A stretch of 43,988 bases of DNA, from assembly GCA_937996795.1 (NCBI GenBank), contig CALKUH010000048.1, positions 1 through 43,988 of the forward strand, written 5' to 3'. The notes under the pieces were generated by a model that saw only the letters and a program-made list of their open reading frames with translations, was not told where the DNA came from and ran no database searches. The position numbers were made by a program, and so were the translations under genes. The stretch comes from an uncultured Verrucomicrobiota bacterium. GTDB lineage: Bacteria > Verrucomicrobiota > Kiritimatiellia > CAIVKH01. Below, one piece after another: positions 1 to 9,878 of this stretch (position 1 is its first letter; each line of letters begins with the position of its first letter).

Positions 1-1
1 G

Positions 2-826
2 GTGACTTCCCGCGTGGTGCTGGTCAACGGAACCGGCGGCACGCAGATTGTCGAGCGGGCGGAATTTACGATCGAGCCGCCGGAGGATATTGGGCAAAGA
101 TACCCGATTGTGTTCAGAAGCAGAGTCAAGTCTGGAGTCTTCTTGGTCGACAATATACTCGGAGCTTGGCCGGACGATGGAATAACCAGCAACGAGACGT
201 TCATTCTGAAGGTAGAAATTGAGCCAGAGCTGAACCCATTGCCAGAGGAGTTCGTGGTTTGGAATACCCTTAGTGTCGCAACACCGCCAGACAACACGTT
301 GATTGCGACCAATAGACGAGTAAACCCGGGAATTGAACAGATAATTATCACAGTACCGCCGGCCGGAGTTACTAATCGCGTGGTTATACACTTGCCTGAT
401 GTTGGTCCGTATGATGAGGCAGCTTTTGCTCTCAATCATCCCATTATGGCATCGCTTGCATTGTACTATGGTAGCGTGGCGCAGGATTACGCAGAAGGTT
501 TGCAGGGACCGGGTGTAGATGACCAGTATGTCAATGCAATCCAGCATTCTTACTGGACGGCGCTAATGGCTGCGGATTCAGTGCTTGAATCGGGCGGTGC
601 AATCATGGCGTCAGATGCGCACGAGCGAAGCAACCGCTTGAATGGTGGAACCGCAGGAGACTCAGTAATGGATATCAGAAACAATTACATAGGAACACTA
701 TCTGCCGGAACAAACGCGCTGGCCGAACTAGACGCGAGGTGGCTGGACGGCGATCTTTATAGAACACAGTCAAATTCAATCATGATCATAAAATCCAATG
801 GCCAAAAAGTTTACCCGCTGCATTGA
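2..826 (+). CDS. 3' end of a large protein with a C-terminal DUF6973-like domain (partial)
   Basis: The frame runs in from the left edge, so the true start is probably outside the window; the GTG at position 2 need not be a start. The visible 274 residues have a beta-rich N-terminal part (about 1-135) without recognised motifs. The C-terminal part (about 145-240) carries an NAIQHSYW motif with His182, an AHE motif near 206-208 and an MDIRNN motif near 223-228. This order (N-A-x-x-H-x-x-W, then HE, then M-D-x-x-N-N) matches the bacterial DUF6973 pattern as I remember it, whose function is unknown. Such domains often close long secreted or cell-surface proteins, and a toxin-like role is only a guess. 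The DNA is clearly AT-richer than the atp operon next door, which suggests transfer. It overlaps the next gene by 29 bases. Confidence 0.6.
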   Translation: MTSRVVLVNGTGGTQIVERAEFTIEPPEDIGQRYPIVFRSRVKSGVFLVDNILGAWPDDGITSNETFILKVEIEPELNPLPEEFVVWNTLSVATPPDNTLIATNRRVNPGIEQIIITVPPAGVTNRVVIHLPDVGPYDEAAFALNHPIMASLALYYGSVAQDYAEGLQGPGVDDQYVNAIQHSYWTALMAADSVLESGGAIMASDAHERSNRLNGGTAGDSVMDIRNNYIGTLSAGTNALAELDARWLDGDLYRTQSNSIMIIKSNGQKVYPLH

Positions 827-1208
827 AATACGAACCGCGCTCGTGGCTGCAGGCCTGTTGGCAGTCGGAGCCTGGATGTGGTTTCGTTTGATTGCTCCAT
901 TGCCATTCGATTCGGCAACCTGGCGACAATGGCCGTCAAGCGGACGTCATGTCCGGTATCGCATGAGCTCGGATATAATTGAACGCATGATGCAGAAAGA
1001 GGTTGTGACCTGTAGTGATCTGATCGGGATGCTGGGATCTCCAAATCGATCAAGTTACCCGCCAGAGAGCAAGCATTTCGATGGGGAAGGATTTATGCAA
1101 TATCCGCTCGGAAGCCGTCCGGGTCTATTCGGAGGGAATCAATACTATCTTTTGCTCACCTTTGATCATGAGTGCCTTCTCGTGTCATGCCAAATCCACC
1201 CCGAGTGA
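798..1208 (+). CDS. Small membrane-anchored protein of unknown function
   Basis: This 136-residue protein starts with a short basic stretch and one hydrophobic segment (about residues 13-33), so it is probably anchored in the inner membrane with its C-terminus outside. The rest has an LIGMLGSPN motif (about 76-84), then an aromatic and glycine-rich stretch and a hydrophobic strand ending near the C-terminus. A motif of the form LLGxPxx followed by a YxLG stretch recurs in small bacterial unknowns, but I cannot name the family. It overlaps the 3' end of the DUF6973-like gene and is followed within 10 bases by another unknown, so the three look co-transcribed. An immunity or accessory role for the upstream protein is conceivable but unproven. 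Composition is AT-rich like its neighbours. Confidence 0.6.
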   Translation: MAKKFTRCIEIRTALVAAGLLAVGAWMWFRLIAPLPFDSATWRQWPSSGRHVRYRMSSDIIERMMQKEVVTCSDLIGMLGSPNRSSYPPESKHFDGEGFMQYPLGSRPGLFGGNQYYLLLTFDHECLLVSCQIHPE

Positions 1209-1216
1209 GGAGCAAA

Positions 1217-1867
1217 ATGAGAACTACTCGCATTATTTCGGTCGCTACACTTTGTCTCGTTGTCCATTGCTTTGAGGTGTCTGGATCTCCACCTCTTGGT
1301 GAGCGGGCTGGTCTTGCGTGGCAATCTGTATCAGCTTCTGAGTCATGCTTGGGGCGGCATGTTGATGAGTTCCGGCAACAACATCCTTCCGCGAGCGCCG
1401 TTACTCTATTCAAATCTTCGCGAACTCGCGTTCATTCCGAGCCATCGCGCGAAACCTTCATAGAGAGAAGCGATACCGCTGGCGTCATTCGCGCTTTTTC
1501 ATATTTGTTCGAGGATGGAAGGTGTGCGGCGGTCTCAATCGAAGAACTTCACTCTACACCGATTGAGATGGATGTGTTTCGTAATATTGCGAGTCAAATC
1601 AGCGCTCGTGTCAAAGGATATCCCCGACACATGGTCGAATTTGGAAAATCGCACGCCAGTCCGGCGCTTGTGTGGATCTCGGGTACCCGTCACTTTCTTG
1701 TTTCTTGCCCCACATTTTCGAGCAACGGCCAGTCGCGGATCAAAATCGTTATTGCCGATCAGGGAGGTCTGCCATCGCTAATCGGGCCACTTCGTCCGCT
1801 TTCCGATGACGAGAACGAGTTCAGTGATGTGCTTCACTCCATCGCGCCGACTGACGCGCGACAATAA
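1217..1867 (+). CDS. Probable exported protein of unknown function
   Basis: The chosen ATG at 1217 lies just after the stop of the previous gene and has a GAGGAG ribosome site four bases upstream, which favours it over the in-frame ATG at 1172. The 216-residue product begins with a typical signal-peptide-like stretch (basic start, then hydrophobic residues to about 20). The body is mixed alpha/beta with no motif I recognise. Two Cys pairs (about Cys44 with Cys104, and Cys170) could matter if it is periplasmic. It is the last gene of the AT-rich trio at the left edge and ends about 90 bases before the convergent tail of the ATP synthase operon. No function is proposed. Confidence 0.6.
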   Translation: MRTTRIISVATLCLVVHCFEVSGSPPLGERAGLAWQSVSASESCLGRHVDEFRQQHPSASAVTLFKSSRTRVHSEPSRETFIERSDTAGVIRAFSYLFEDGRCAAVSIEELHSTPIEMDVFRNIASQISARVKGYPRHMVEFGKSHASPALVWISGTRHFLVSCPTFSSNGQSRIKIVIADQGGLPSLIGPLRPLSDDENEFSDVLHSIAPTDARQ

Positions 1868-1958
1868 TGCGCGACTGTAAGCCGTGTGGCGGAAGCTCTG
1901 CTCTGTTCTACAGTACACCCATCGTTAGGCCGTAAACTTGGGCGCAGTGAATTTGATC

Positions 1959-2288
1959 CTACGGGGACGCGGGTTGAGGGTCATCCGCACGCAGGCCGAG
2001 GCGGCGGAGGATCCAGCGGCCCATTTTCTTCTCCTTTTCCCAGAAGAAGCGGAACTGGCCGAGCAGGGCGCCGTAGACCAGCAGGAAGAGCTGGTAAGCG
2101 GGGAAAACGACCAGCAGCCAGACGATGGTTTTCAACCACACGGGGGTCTGGCCGTCGAAATGGAGCAGATGAAACACCCAGGTGCGGGTGGGCAGGATCG
2201 ACATGCCCGCGAGGGAGAACACCACCATCACGAGGACCACCTGCCAGAAGGAATGCAGGCCCCAGCGCTGTTGGAGTTTGGAAAACAT
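1959..2288 (-). CDS. Small membrane protein, DUF6787-like
   Basis: A 109-residue protein starting at ATG 2288; longer readings upstream overlap the preceding gene and have no support. It has two hydrophobic segments (about 14-31 and 53-77) and a basic tail. The order of motifs, an RWG stretch near the start, a VFSLAGMS segment, a PAYQ motif and a GQFRFFWEKEKK motif, matches the small DUF6787 family known mainly from Bacteroidetes and PVC bacteria; function unknown. It sits 26 bases after another small membrane gene, and both follow atpC on the same strand, so they are likely the tail of the ATP synthase operon. The family assignment rests on motif memory. Confidence 0.7.
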   Translation of the reverse strand: MFSKLQQRWGLHSFWQVVLVMVVFSLAGMSILPTRTWVFHLLHFDGQTPVWLKTIVWLLVVFPAYQLFLLVYGALLGQFRFFWEKEKKMGRWILRRLGLRADDPQPASP

Positions 2289-2314
2289 GAATGCGCGGCC
2301 CGACCGGCGTGCGA

Positions 2315-2683
2315 CTACAAGGTGAATGCGGAAAAGGATGCCAGCAGCAGCAGGACGATGCACACCCAGCGAAGACCGTCGCCATTTGAGCGCTTTTTGG
2401 CGATGGGCAGCAGCGCGCCGATCGCGAACAGGACCATGAACTTCAGGCCGACCACCCCGTTGAAGTGGCCGCCCATCGTGTGGCCTTTGATGGACCCGTA
2501 CATCAGTGCGCCAAAGAGCAGGCCGAGACCGAGCAGGATGTTCCACAGGCGGGTGGCGCTGCGCAGGGTGGAGGCGTCCATCCGGGATGAGGTGGAGAGC
2601 CCGAGTTGGTAGACAAGCAGTCCGCCCAGCAGGCCGACCATGCAGACGACGTGAAGCCAGCGCAGGATTTCGTAAGAAGACAT
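2315..2683 (-). CDS. Four-helix membrane protein of unknown function at the end of the atp operon
   Basis: Two ATG codons lie six bases apart (2689 and 2683). The one at 2683 has a GGAGG site about eight bases upstream, while the first would have only two bases of spacing, so 2683 is preferred. The 122-residue product has four hydrophobic segments and almost no soluble part. It begins with an LRWLHVV motif with a His in helix 1, has a GGLLVYQLG stretch, and a GHxxGGHFNGVVGLKFMV segment with two His leading into helix 3. Histidines in or near helices could bind haem or a metal, but that is speculation. It lies 36 bases after atpC and 26 bases before the DUF6787-like gene. Confidence 0.7.
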   Translation of the reverse strand: MSSYEILRWLHVVCMVGLLGGLLVYQLGLSTSSRMDASTLRSATRLWNILLGLGLLFGALMYGSIKGHTMGGHFNGVVGLKFMVLFAIGALLPIAKKRSNGDGLRWVCIVLLLLASFSAFTL

Positions 2684-2719
2684 CGGCATCCCCTCCAGGC
2701 CGCACGCAAGGCGCGGCGA

Positions 2720-3037
2720 CTAACGCGCGCCCGTCTTCCGGGTGCGCTCCGCGACAAGGTCCTTCGAATCGGAAGGATTTTCAAGGGCTTTCGATTCGTC
2801 CACGAGCAGGACGACCGCCTCGCGGGTCACTTCCACCACGCCTTCGCCGGTGTAGAAGAAGCGTTCCCCTTCCTCCGTGCGAACCGTGGCGAGGCCCGGC
2901 TGGACCGCGGCGATCATCGGGGCGTGGCCCGACAGAATGCCGAACCCGCCGCTGGCGCCGGGCAGCATGACCGACGAGGTCCGGCCTTCGAAGGCCTTTC
3001 CGGAGGGACTCAGGATGGAGAACGCAAACGTGCTCAT
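2720..3037 (-). CDS. atpC: F1Fo ATP synthase epsilon subunit, short form
   Basis: This subunit links the gamma shaft to the c-ring and in many bacteria regulates ATP hydrolysis. The 105 residues cover the N-terminal beta-sandwich, with the family pattern from FAFSILSPSG through the ILSGHAPM motif (about 35-42) to the strand near 80. The usual product is about 130-140 residues. Here the sequence stops after a short acidic and basic tail (about 85-105), so the C-terminal helical hairpin that acts as the inhibitory arm is essentially absent. Short epsilon subunits are known in other phyla, for example Chlorobi and Bacteroidetes, so this may be native. The gene starts three bases after the atpD stop. 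Confidence 0.95.
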   Translation of the reverse strand: MSTFAFSILSPSGKAFEGRTSSVMLPGASGGFGILSGHAPMIAAVQPGLATVRTEEGERFFYTGEGVVEVTREAVVLLVDESKALENPSDSKDLVAERTRKTGAR

Positions 3038-3040
3038 GGC

Positions 3041-4483
<1,443 letters not shown>

Positions 4484-4494
4484 ATCGTTATCTC

Positions 4495-4522
4495 CTGACA
4501 CCTGAAACCTGACACCCGGTTA
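4495..4522. repeat. Heptamer repeat filling the atpG-atpD spacer
   Basis: Four consecutive 7-base units on the plus strand: CTGACAC, CTGAAAC, CTGACAC and CCGGTTA. The array ends exactly on the TAA stop codon of atpG, and its other end merges into the atpD ribosome site. The whole spacer therefore consists of repeat plus ribosome site. Confidence 0.7.
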
Positions 4523-5392
4523 ACCCTTCAACGCCTCCGCACCCGACACGATTTCGATCAGTTCCTTCGTGATCGACGCCTGCCGCGCGCGGTTGCGCAG
4601 GAGCGTATAGGTGCGGATCATCTTGCTGGCGTTGCTGGTCGCGCTGTCCATCGCGGTCATGCGCGCGCCGTTCTCGCCGGCGGCGTTTTCCAGCAGCGCG
4701 AAATACACTTCGAAGTCGACGATTTTGGGCAACAGGGTCGCGAGCAACTCCGCCTGTTTGGGCTCCAGGATGTAGTTGTCCTGGATCTGGCGCGCGCCGA
4801 CGGCGATCGACTGCGGTTCGATGGGCAGCAGTTTGCGGATCACCGGCCGCTGTGAGAGCGGGTTGATGAAGTGGTTGTAGGCGATGTAGACCTCGTCCAC
4901 CGCGCCGCCGAGGAAGGCCTGGCGCAGATCCGTGCCGATATGCAGGGCGTCCGACGGGCCGGGCCGCTGCGTGATGCCCTCGTAGTGCTTCTCCACCGCG
5001 ACGCGGTTGCGGAAGAAGAGCCAGCCGCGCCGGCCCGCGAAGCTGAAGCGGAAATTCTTCTCCTGCTGCTGCGGCATGTGCATCCAGCGCGACAGGTGCT
5101 TGATGAGGTTGTTGTTGAAGCCGCCGCACATGCCCTTGTCCGACATGACCACCAGCACGAGGCTGCGTTTCGTCTCCGCGGGCTTCTGCAGGAGCGGATG
5201 CGCCCGGTGATCGACGGACGCGGCGAGGCGTCCGAGCATCTCGGAGAGTTTTTCCGCGTAGTGGAGCGCCTTCCGCTGCGCATCCATCGTGCGATAGAGC
5301 TTGCTGGCCGCGACCATTTTCATGGTCTTGGTCATCTTGCGCGTGTTGGCCAGGCTGGCCAGCTTCGCCTTATATTCTTTGAGGGAAGGCAT
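4520..5392 (-). CDS. atpG: F1Fo ATP synthase gamma subunit
   Basis: Gamma is the rotating central shaft that couples the c-ring to the catalytic sites. The 290-residue product has the family's conserved N-terminal helix with the motif TRKMTKTMKMVAASK (about 17-31), the SDKGMCGGFN motif (about 84-93), and the C-terminal helix with the MDSATSNA and LRNRARQASITKEL motifs. Length is typical. A ribosome site before the ATG at 5392 is weak. The spacer from atpA is a heptamer repeat, and its stop codon forms the last three bases of another repeat array before atpD. It is co-transcribed with its neighbours. Confidence 0.98.
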   Translation of the reverse strand: MPSLKEYKAKLASLANTRKMTKTMKMVAASKLYRTMDAQRKALHYAEKLSEMLGRLAASVDHRAHPLLQKPAETKRSLVLVVMSDKGMCGGFNNNLIKHLSRWMHMPQQQEKNFRFSFAGRRGWLFFRNRVAVEKHYEGITQRPGPSDALHIGTDLRQAFLGGAVDEVYIAYNHFINPLSQRPVIRKLLPIEPQSIAVGARQIQDNYILEPKQAELLATLLPKIVDFEVYFALLENAAGENGARMTAMDSATSNASKMIRTYTLLRNRARQASITKELIEIVSGAEALKG

Positions 5393-5404
5393 GATCGTTG
5401 AAGG

Positions 5405-5452
5405 AACCGGTGTCCAGTGATCGGTGGCCGGTCACTGAATACCGGTTACCGG

Positions 5453-5453
<1 letters not shown>
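5405..5453. repeat. Seven-unit heptamer repeat in the atpA-atpG spacer
   Basis: Seven 7-base units in register on the plus strand: AACCGGT, GTCCAGT, GATCGGT, GGCCGGT, CACTGAA, TACCGGT, TACCGGT. The last base overlaps the TAA stop codon of atpA. Units are degenerate around xxCCGGT. No protein is encoded there. Confidence 0.7.
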
Positions 5454-6970
<1,517 letters not shown>

Positions 6971-6979
6971 GATGTACCT

Positions 6980-7516
6980 CTAGGCCGTAAGCAGGGAACG
7001 ATGCAGTTTGTCGAGTTGGTGATTCACGCTGAAATCATAGATGGTGTCGCGCACGCGGACCTGGAAGCCGCCGAGCAGGGAAGGGTCCACCCGCGTGCTC
7101 GCGTGCAGCGTGCGGTTGAGCCGCACGGACATGCGGTCGATGATGCCGCGCACCTGTTCGTCCGGCAGCGCGCGCGCGGAGACGATCTCCACGGGCTGGA
7201 TGCCGCGGGCCTCATAACAGAGGTCCTCGAACGCGCGGATGACATCCACGAGCAGCCCTGCGCGTCCCTTGTCCGCCAGGAACAGCACGAAGCGCAGGGT
7301 GAGCGCGTGCGCGCGATTATGCAGGAGCTCGCGCCAGGCGCGTACACGGATTTCGGACGTGAGTCCGTGCGGGTGCAAGAGGGGGGCGAGGGCGGGGGAC
7401 CCGGCATGACGCGCGATCTCCGCCAGGTCCGCCTGCACGACGTCGAGCTGGCCCTGTTCCTGGGCCAGTTCAAACAACGCGCGGGCATAGCGGCGGGCGA
7501 CGGGGGATCGGGTCAT
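6980..7516 (-). CDS. atpH: F1Fo ATP synthase delta subunit
   Basis: Delta (OSCP) connects the top of F1 to the peripheral stalk. The 178-residue product has the N-terminal helical domain with the VARRYARALFELA motif (about 6-18) and the C-terminal motif near 150-170 of the form DPSLLGGFQVRVRDTIYD. These two landmarks define the family. The gene lies three bases after atpF and nine bases before atpA. Confidence 0.96.
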   Translation of the reverse strand: MTRSPVARRYARALFELAQEQGQLDVVQADLAEIARHAGSPALAPLLHPHGLTSEIRVRAWRELLHNRAHALTLRFVLFLADKGRAGLLVDVIRAFEDLCYEARGIQPVEIVSARALPDEQVRGIIDRMSVRLNRTLHASTRVDPSLLGGFQVRVRDTIYDFSVNHQLDKLHRSLLTA

Positions 7517-7519
7517 CGG

Positions 7520-8059
7520 TTACACCTGTTGCAGGAGCCGGTCCACGAGGGAGCGGCTGCGCGGCTCGTCCAGTTGTTCCGCGAGGATCTTGCGCGAGAG
7601 GCCGACGGCGAGGTCCGCGCTCTCGCGGCGGATATCCGCGATGGCTTTTTCATGCGCCGTCTTGATTTCGCGCTGGGCGTTCGCGAGCAGGATGTTTGCC
7701 TCGTCGCGCGCCCTGGCCTCGATGGTGTTGGCCGATTCCACAGCGGCGTGGCGCGCCTGCTCAATGATCTGGCGGGCTTTCGCGTCCGCCTCGTCGATGA
7801 GTTGCTTGCGCTTCTCCTCGATGCGCGCGTATTCCTCGCGGGACAGGCGGGCTTCCTCGAGGGCGTCCCGGATCTGTTTTTCACGCTGGTCGAGCGCGGT
7901 GAGGATCGGCTTCCAGGCGACCTTGTAGAGCAGCAGCGCGAGGATGCCGAAGGTGAGCCAGGTCAGGCCCATCATGTGTCCGCTGACCTGGATCGGGTTG
8001 TTCCCGCCCTTGCCGCCGGACGCCGGCTGCTCTGTATAGGATGTGGTGGTGTCCGCCAT
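7520..8059 (-). CDS. atpF: F1Fo ATP synthase b subunit
   Basis: This subunit forms the peripheral stalk that holds the alpha/beta ring against rotation. The 179 residues start with a polar extension (about 1-27), one membrane segment (about 29-47, ending at VAWKPIL), then a long charged coiled coil (about 50-160) rich in Arg, Glu and Ala. This is a normal layout for subunit b. The start at 8059 lies 10 bases after atpE. Only one b-type gene is present, so the stalk is probably a homodimer. Confidence 0.96.
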   Translation of the reverse strand: MADTTTSYTEQPASGGKGGNNPIQVSGHMMGLTWLTFGILALLLYKVAWKPILTALDQREKQIRDALEEARLSREEYARIEEKRKQLIDEADAKARQIIEQARHAAVESANTIEARARDEANILLANAQREIKTAHEKAIADIRRESADLAVGLSRKILAEQLDEPRSRSLVDRLLQQV

Positions 8060-8069
8060 GGCGGGCCGA

Positions 8070-8285
8070 TTACTTCAGCACGCCGAGCAGGCAGACGACC
8101 GCGGCGAACAGCGCCACGCCTTCGATCAGCGCCGCGGCGATGATCATCGCGCCCTGGATTTTCGGGGCGGCTTCCGGCTGGCGGGCGATGCCTTCCATCG
8201 CGGACGCCGCGAGTTTGCCAATGCCGAACCCGGCGCCAATCGTCACCAGACCCGCGCCAACTGCTGCCAATGCTGCTGCTTCCAT
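8070..8285 (-). CDS. atpE: F1Fo ATP synthase c subunit (proteolipid ring)
   Basis: A 71-residue two-helix hairpin that forms the ion-translocating ring. The ATG at 8285 has a GGAG site (in AAGGAGAAG) about seven bases upstream. Helix 1 carries a glycine ladder (GAGFGIGK), the loop is ARQPEAAP, and helix 2 holds the ion-binding Glu55 in the motif ALIEGVALF. In sodium-coupled rings a Gln sits in helix 1 (GQG) and a Ser or Thr follows the Glu. Here the corresponding residues are Ala18 and Gly56, so proton coupling is predicted. It is too short to be picked up by length-based gene searches but is unmistakable. Confidence 0.97.
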   Translation of the reverse strand: MEAAALAAVGAGLVTIGAGFGIGKLAASAMEGIARQPEAAPKIQGAMIIAAALIEGVALFAAVVCLLGVLK

Positions 8286-8300
8286 GTTTCTTCTCCTTAT

Positions 8301-8324
8301 TCGTTCACGTTCTCGTACACGTTC
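8301..8324. repeat. Hexamer repeat in the atpB-atpE spacer
   Basis: Four 6-base units on the plus strand, TCGTTC, ACGTTC, TCGTAC and ACGTTC (consensus WCGTWC). They sit just upstream of the atpE ribosome site, within the 62-base spacer. Together with the two heptamer arrays this makes three atp spacers built from short-period repeats. Confidence 0.6.
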
Positions 8325-8347
8325 CCTGATCCGGCTGCTTCCCGTCC

Positions 8348-9151
8348 TCAATGCGCGGGATGATGAACCTGCGCAATGAACATCGCGGAAAGTAGCGTAA
8401 AGACATAGGCCTGCAACAGGGCCACGACAATTTTCAGCACGTAGATGCCGACGGCCAGGCCGATGGAGGCGAAGGCGTAGGGCCCGAACATCACCACGAG
8501 CCCGATCAGGGTGTAGATGACGACGTGTCCGGCGAACATGTTGGCGAAGAGACGGATCGTCAGCGAGAACGTCTTGATGAACATGCCCATGAACTCGATG
8601 GGCGTCAGCAGGATCAGCACCGGCCACGGCACGCCGTGCGGGATGAAGGCGTGGATGAAGCCGGACACGCCGTTCTTGTAGATGGCGCCGAAGATCATCA
8701 CGGCCAGCGTGGTGGTGGCGAGGGCGGCGGTGACATTGACATTGGCGGTGGCCGTGGCGAACAGCGGGATGAGGCCCATCAGGTTCAGTGTGAGGATGAA
8801 GAAGAAGAAGGAGCACAGCAGCGGCGTCATCTTCCGCCCGTCCTCGGCGCCGAGGTTCGGGATCGCGATGCCATCGCGGACGAACAGTACCAGCACTTCC
8901 AGCAAATTCGCGAGTCCGCGCGGCACCGGGTCGCGCCGGCGGAAGGCGAGGGCGAACGCCGCGAGCAGGAACACGGATGCGAGCACGAGCATAAGGCCGT
9001 GCAGCGTGAGCCATTCCGGCAGCGGGAGTTTGGCGAAGGGCAGCTTCCAGTAGTCGTGATTCTGCGCCTTGTCCATCACGTAGGACATGACCGCCTCGTT
9101 GCGGGCGGCCTGGTCGGTGGCGGAGGCGGCGACTGTGGCGGTATCGGCCAT
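8348..9151 (-). CDS. atpB: F1Fo ATP synthase a subunit
   Basis: This stator subunit provides the half-channels for ion passage past the c-ring. ATG 9151 is chosen because it lies two bases after the stop of the preceding gene; the longer in-frame reading would overlap that gene deeply. The 267-residue protein has an N-terminal soluble extension, then five or six membrane helices. The essential Arg is Arg200 in the motif TIRLFANMFAGH, and a conserved LTPIEFMG stretch precedes it. The NLMGLIP motif (about 123-129) is also typical. Confidence 0.97.
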   Translation of the reverse strand: MADTATVAASATDQAARNEAVMSYVMDKAQNHDYWKLPFAKLPLPEWLTLHGLMLVLASVFLLAAFALAFRRRDPVPRGLANLLEVLVLFVRDGIAIPNLGAEDGRKMTPLLCSFFFFILTLNLMGLIPLFATATANVNVTAALATTTLAVMIFGAIYKNGVSGFIHAFIPHGVPWPVLILLTPIEFMGMFIKTFSLTIRLFANMFAGHVVIYTLIGLVVMFGPYAFASIGLAVGIYVLKIVVALLQAYVFTLLSAMFIAQVHHPAH

Positions 9152-9153
9152 GG

Positions 9154-9522
9154 TCAGGCAGCCTCCATGGGGCGGGACGCCAGCATGCGCGCTACCAGCG
9201 CAATTTCCGCGGTCATCATCGCGGCATACATCATCAAGACGCTCCACGCCGTGCCGGCGGCCGGCAGGCCCGCGGCGAGGCCGGCGGCCAGCGCCACGAC
9301 GAGAAAGGCGACGCGAAGGAACCCGCTGCCCAGCGCCGGCCCCAGGGCCAGTTCGCCGCGCGCGAGGGAGCGGCGGTACACGCGCCAGCCCGCGACGCTC
9401 TGCGCGAGACCGATAAAGACGCCGAAGAGCCAGGCTTCCGGGGCAAACGCGCCCGGCGCAAGGGACGCAAGCGTTGCGCCGACAACCGCCGCGCCTGCCA
9501 GGATGTACAGTTCAACTCGCAT
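9154..9522 (-). CDS. atpI: ATP synthase subunit I-like membrane protein
   Basis: A 122-residue protein with four hydrophobic segments, found between atpZ and atpB. Size, topology and position match the ATP-synt_I family, which helps c-ring assembly or ion supply in some bacteria. The sequence is poorly conserved, so the call depends mainly on context. It overlaps the preceding gene by 11 bases and ends two bases before atpB, which suggests coupled translation. Confidence 0.75.
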   Translation of the reverse strand: MRVELYILAGAAVVGATLASLAPGAFAPEAWLFGVFIGLAQSVAGWRVYRRSLARGELALGPALGSGFLRVAFLVVALAAGLAAGLPAAGTAWSVLMMYAAMMTAEIALVARMLASRPMEAA

Positions 9523-9778
9523 CGTGATTCCGCTTCTCCGACTGCTCCGCTGTGCGGTTCATCGCCCGCACCAGCTTCCAAACTTCATACCCCATGTAAA
9601 ACAAGCCGAGCGCAACGCCGGCGAGCGTGAAGGCCACGCCACCGCCGCGTTTGCGATCCAGCCAATACCCCCCGCCCGCGAAGACCAGCATGCCCACGGC
9701 CAGCTGCATTCCCAATCCGGCCGCAGGTCCCGGCCCCGATGGGGTGGACGCAGGCCCGGTTGTAGGCCGATCAGACAT
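9512..9778 (-). CDS. atpZ: AtpZ/AtpI-type ATP synthase accessory protein
   Basis: An 88-residue protein and the first gene of the ATP synthase operon. It begins with a polar proline-rich stretch (about 1-20), then has two membrane helices with the motif GxxLDRK between them (GYWLDRKRGGG near 37-47) and a charged tail. This layout matches the F0F1-ATPase chaperone family (AtpZ, also called AtpI), which aids assembly of the rotor. ATG 9778 has a GGGAG site about six bases upstream. A longer in-frame reading runs into the divergent gene and is not supported. Confidence 0.85.
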   Translation of the reverse strand: MSDRPTTGPASTPSGPGPAAGLGMQLAVGMLVFAGGGYWLDRKRGGGVAFTLAGVALGLFYMGYEVWKLVRAMNRTAEQSEKRNHDAS

Positions 9779-9849
9779 AGTGGACTCCCAAGGCACTCCG
9801 TGCGGGAGAGGGTGTGAGGGATAACGATGGAGCGTATTCAAGTCCAGCA

Positions 9850-9878
9850 AAAACGGAAAAAATCGGACGGTCCGTTTT
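9850..9878. promoter_or_regulatory. Inverted repeat in the divergent atp / kinase-like intergenic region
   Basis: The arms AAAACGGA (9850-9857) and TCCGTTTT (9871-9878) are perfect complements over eight bases with a 13-base loop. A second perfect 11-base palindrome, CGGACGGTCCG, lies at 9864-9874. The 222-base gap between the two divergent genes holds no other gene. It may be an operator or a bidirectional terminator-like hairpin; the sequence alone does not decide. I could not place convincing -35 and -10 boxes for either gene. Confidence 0.35.
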
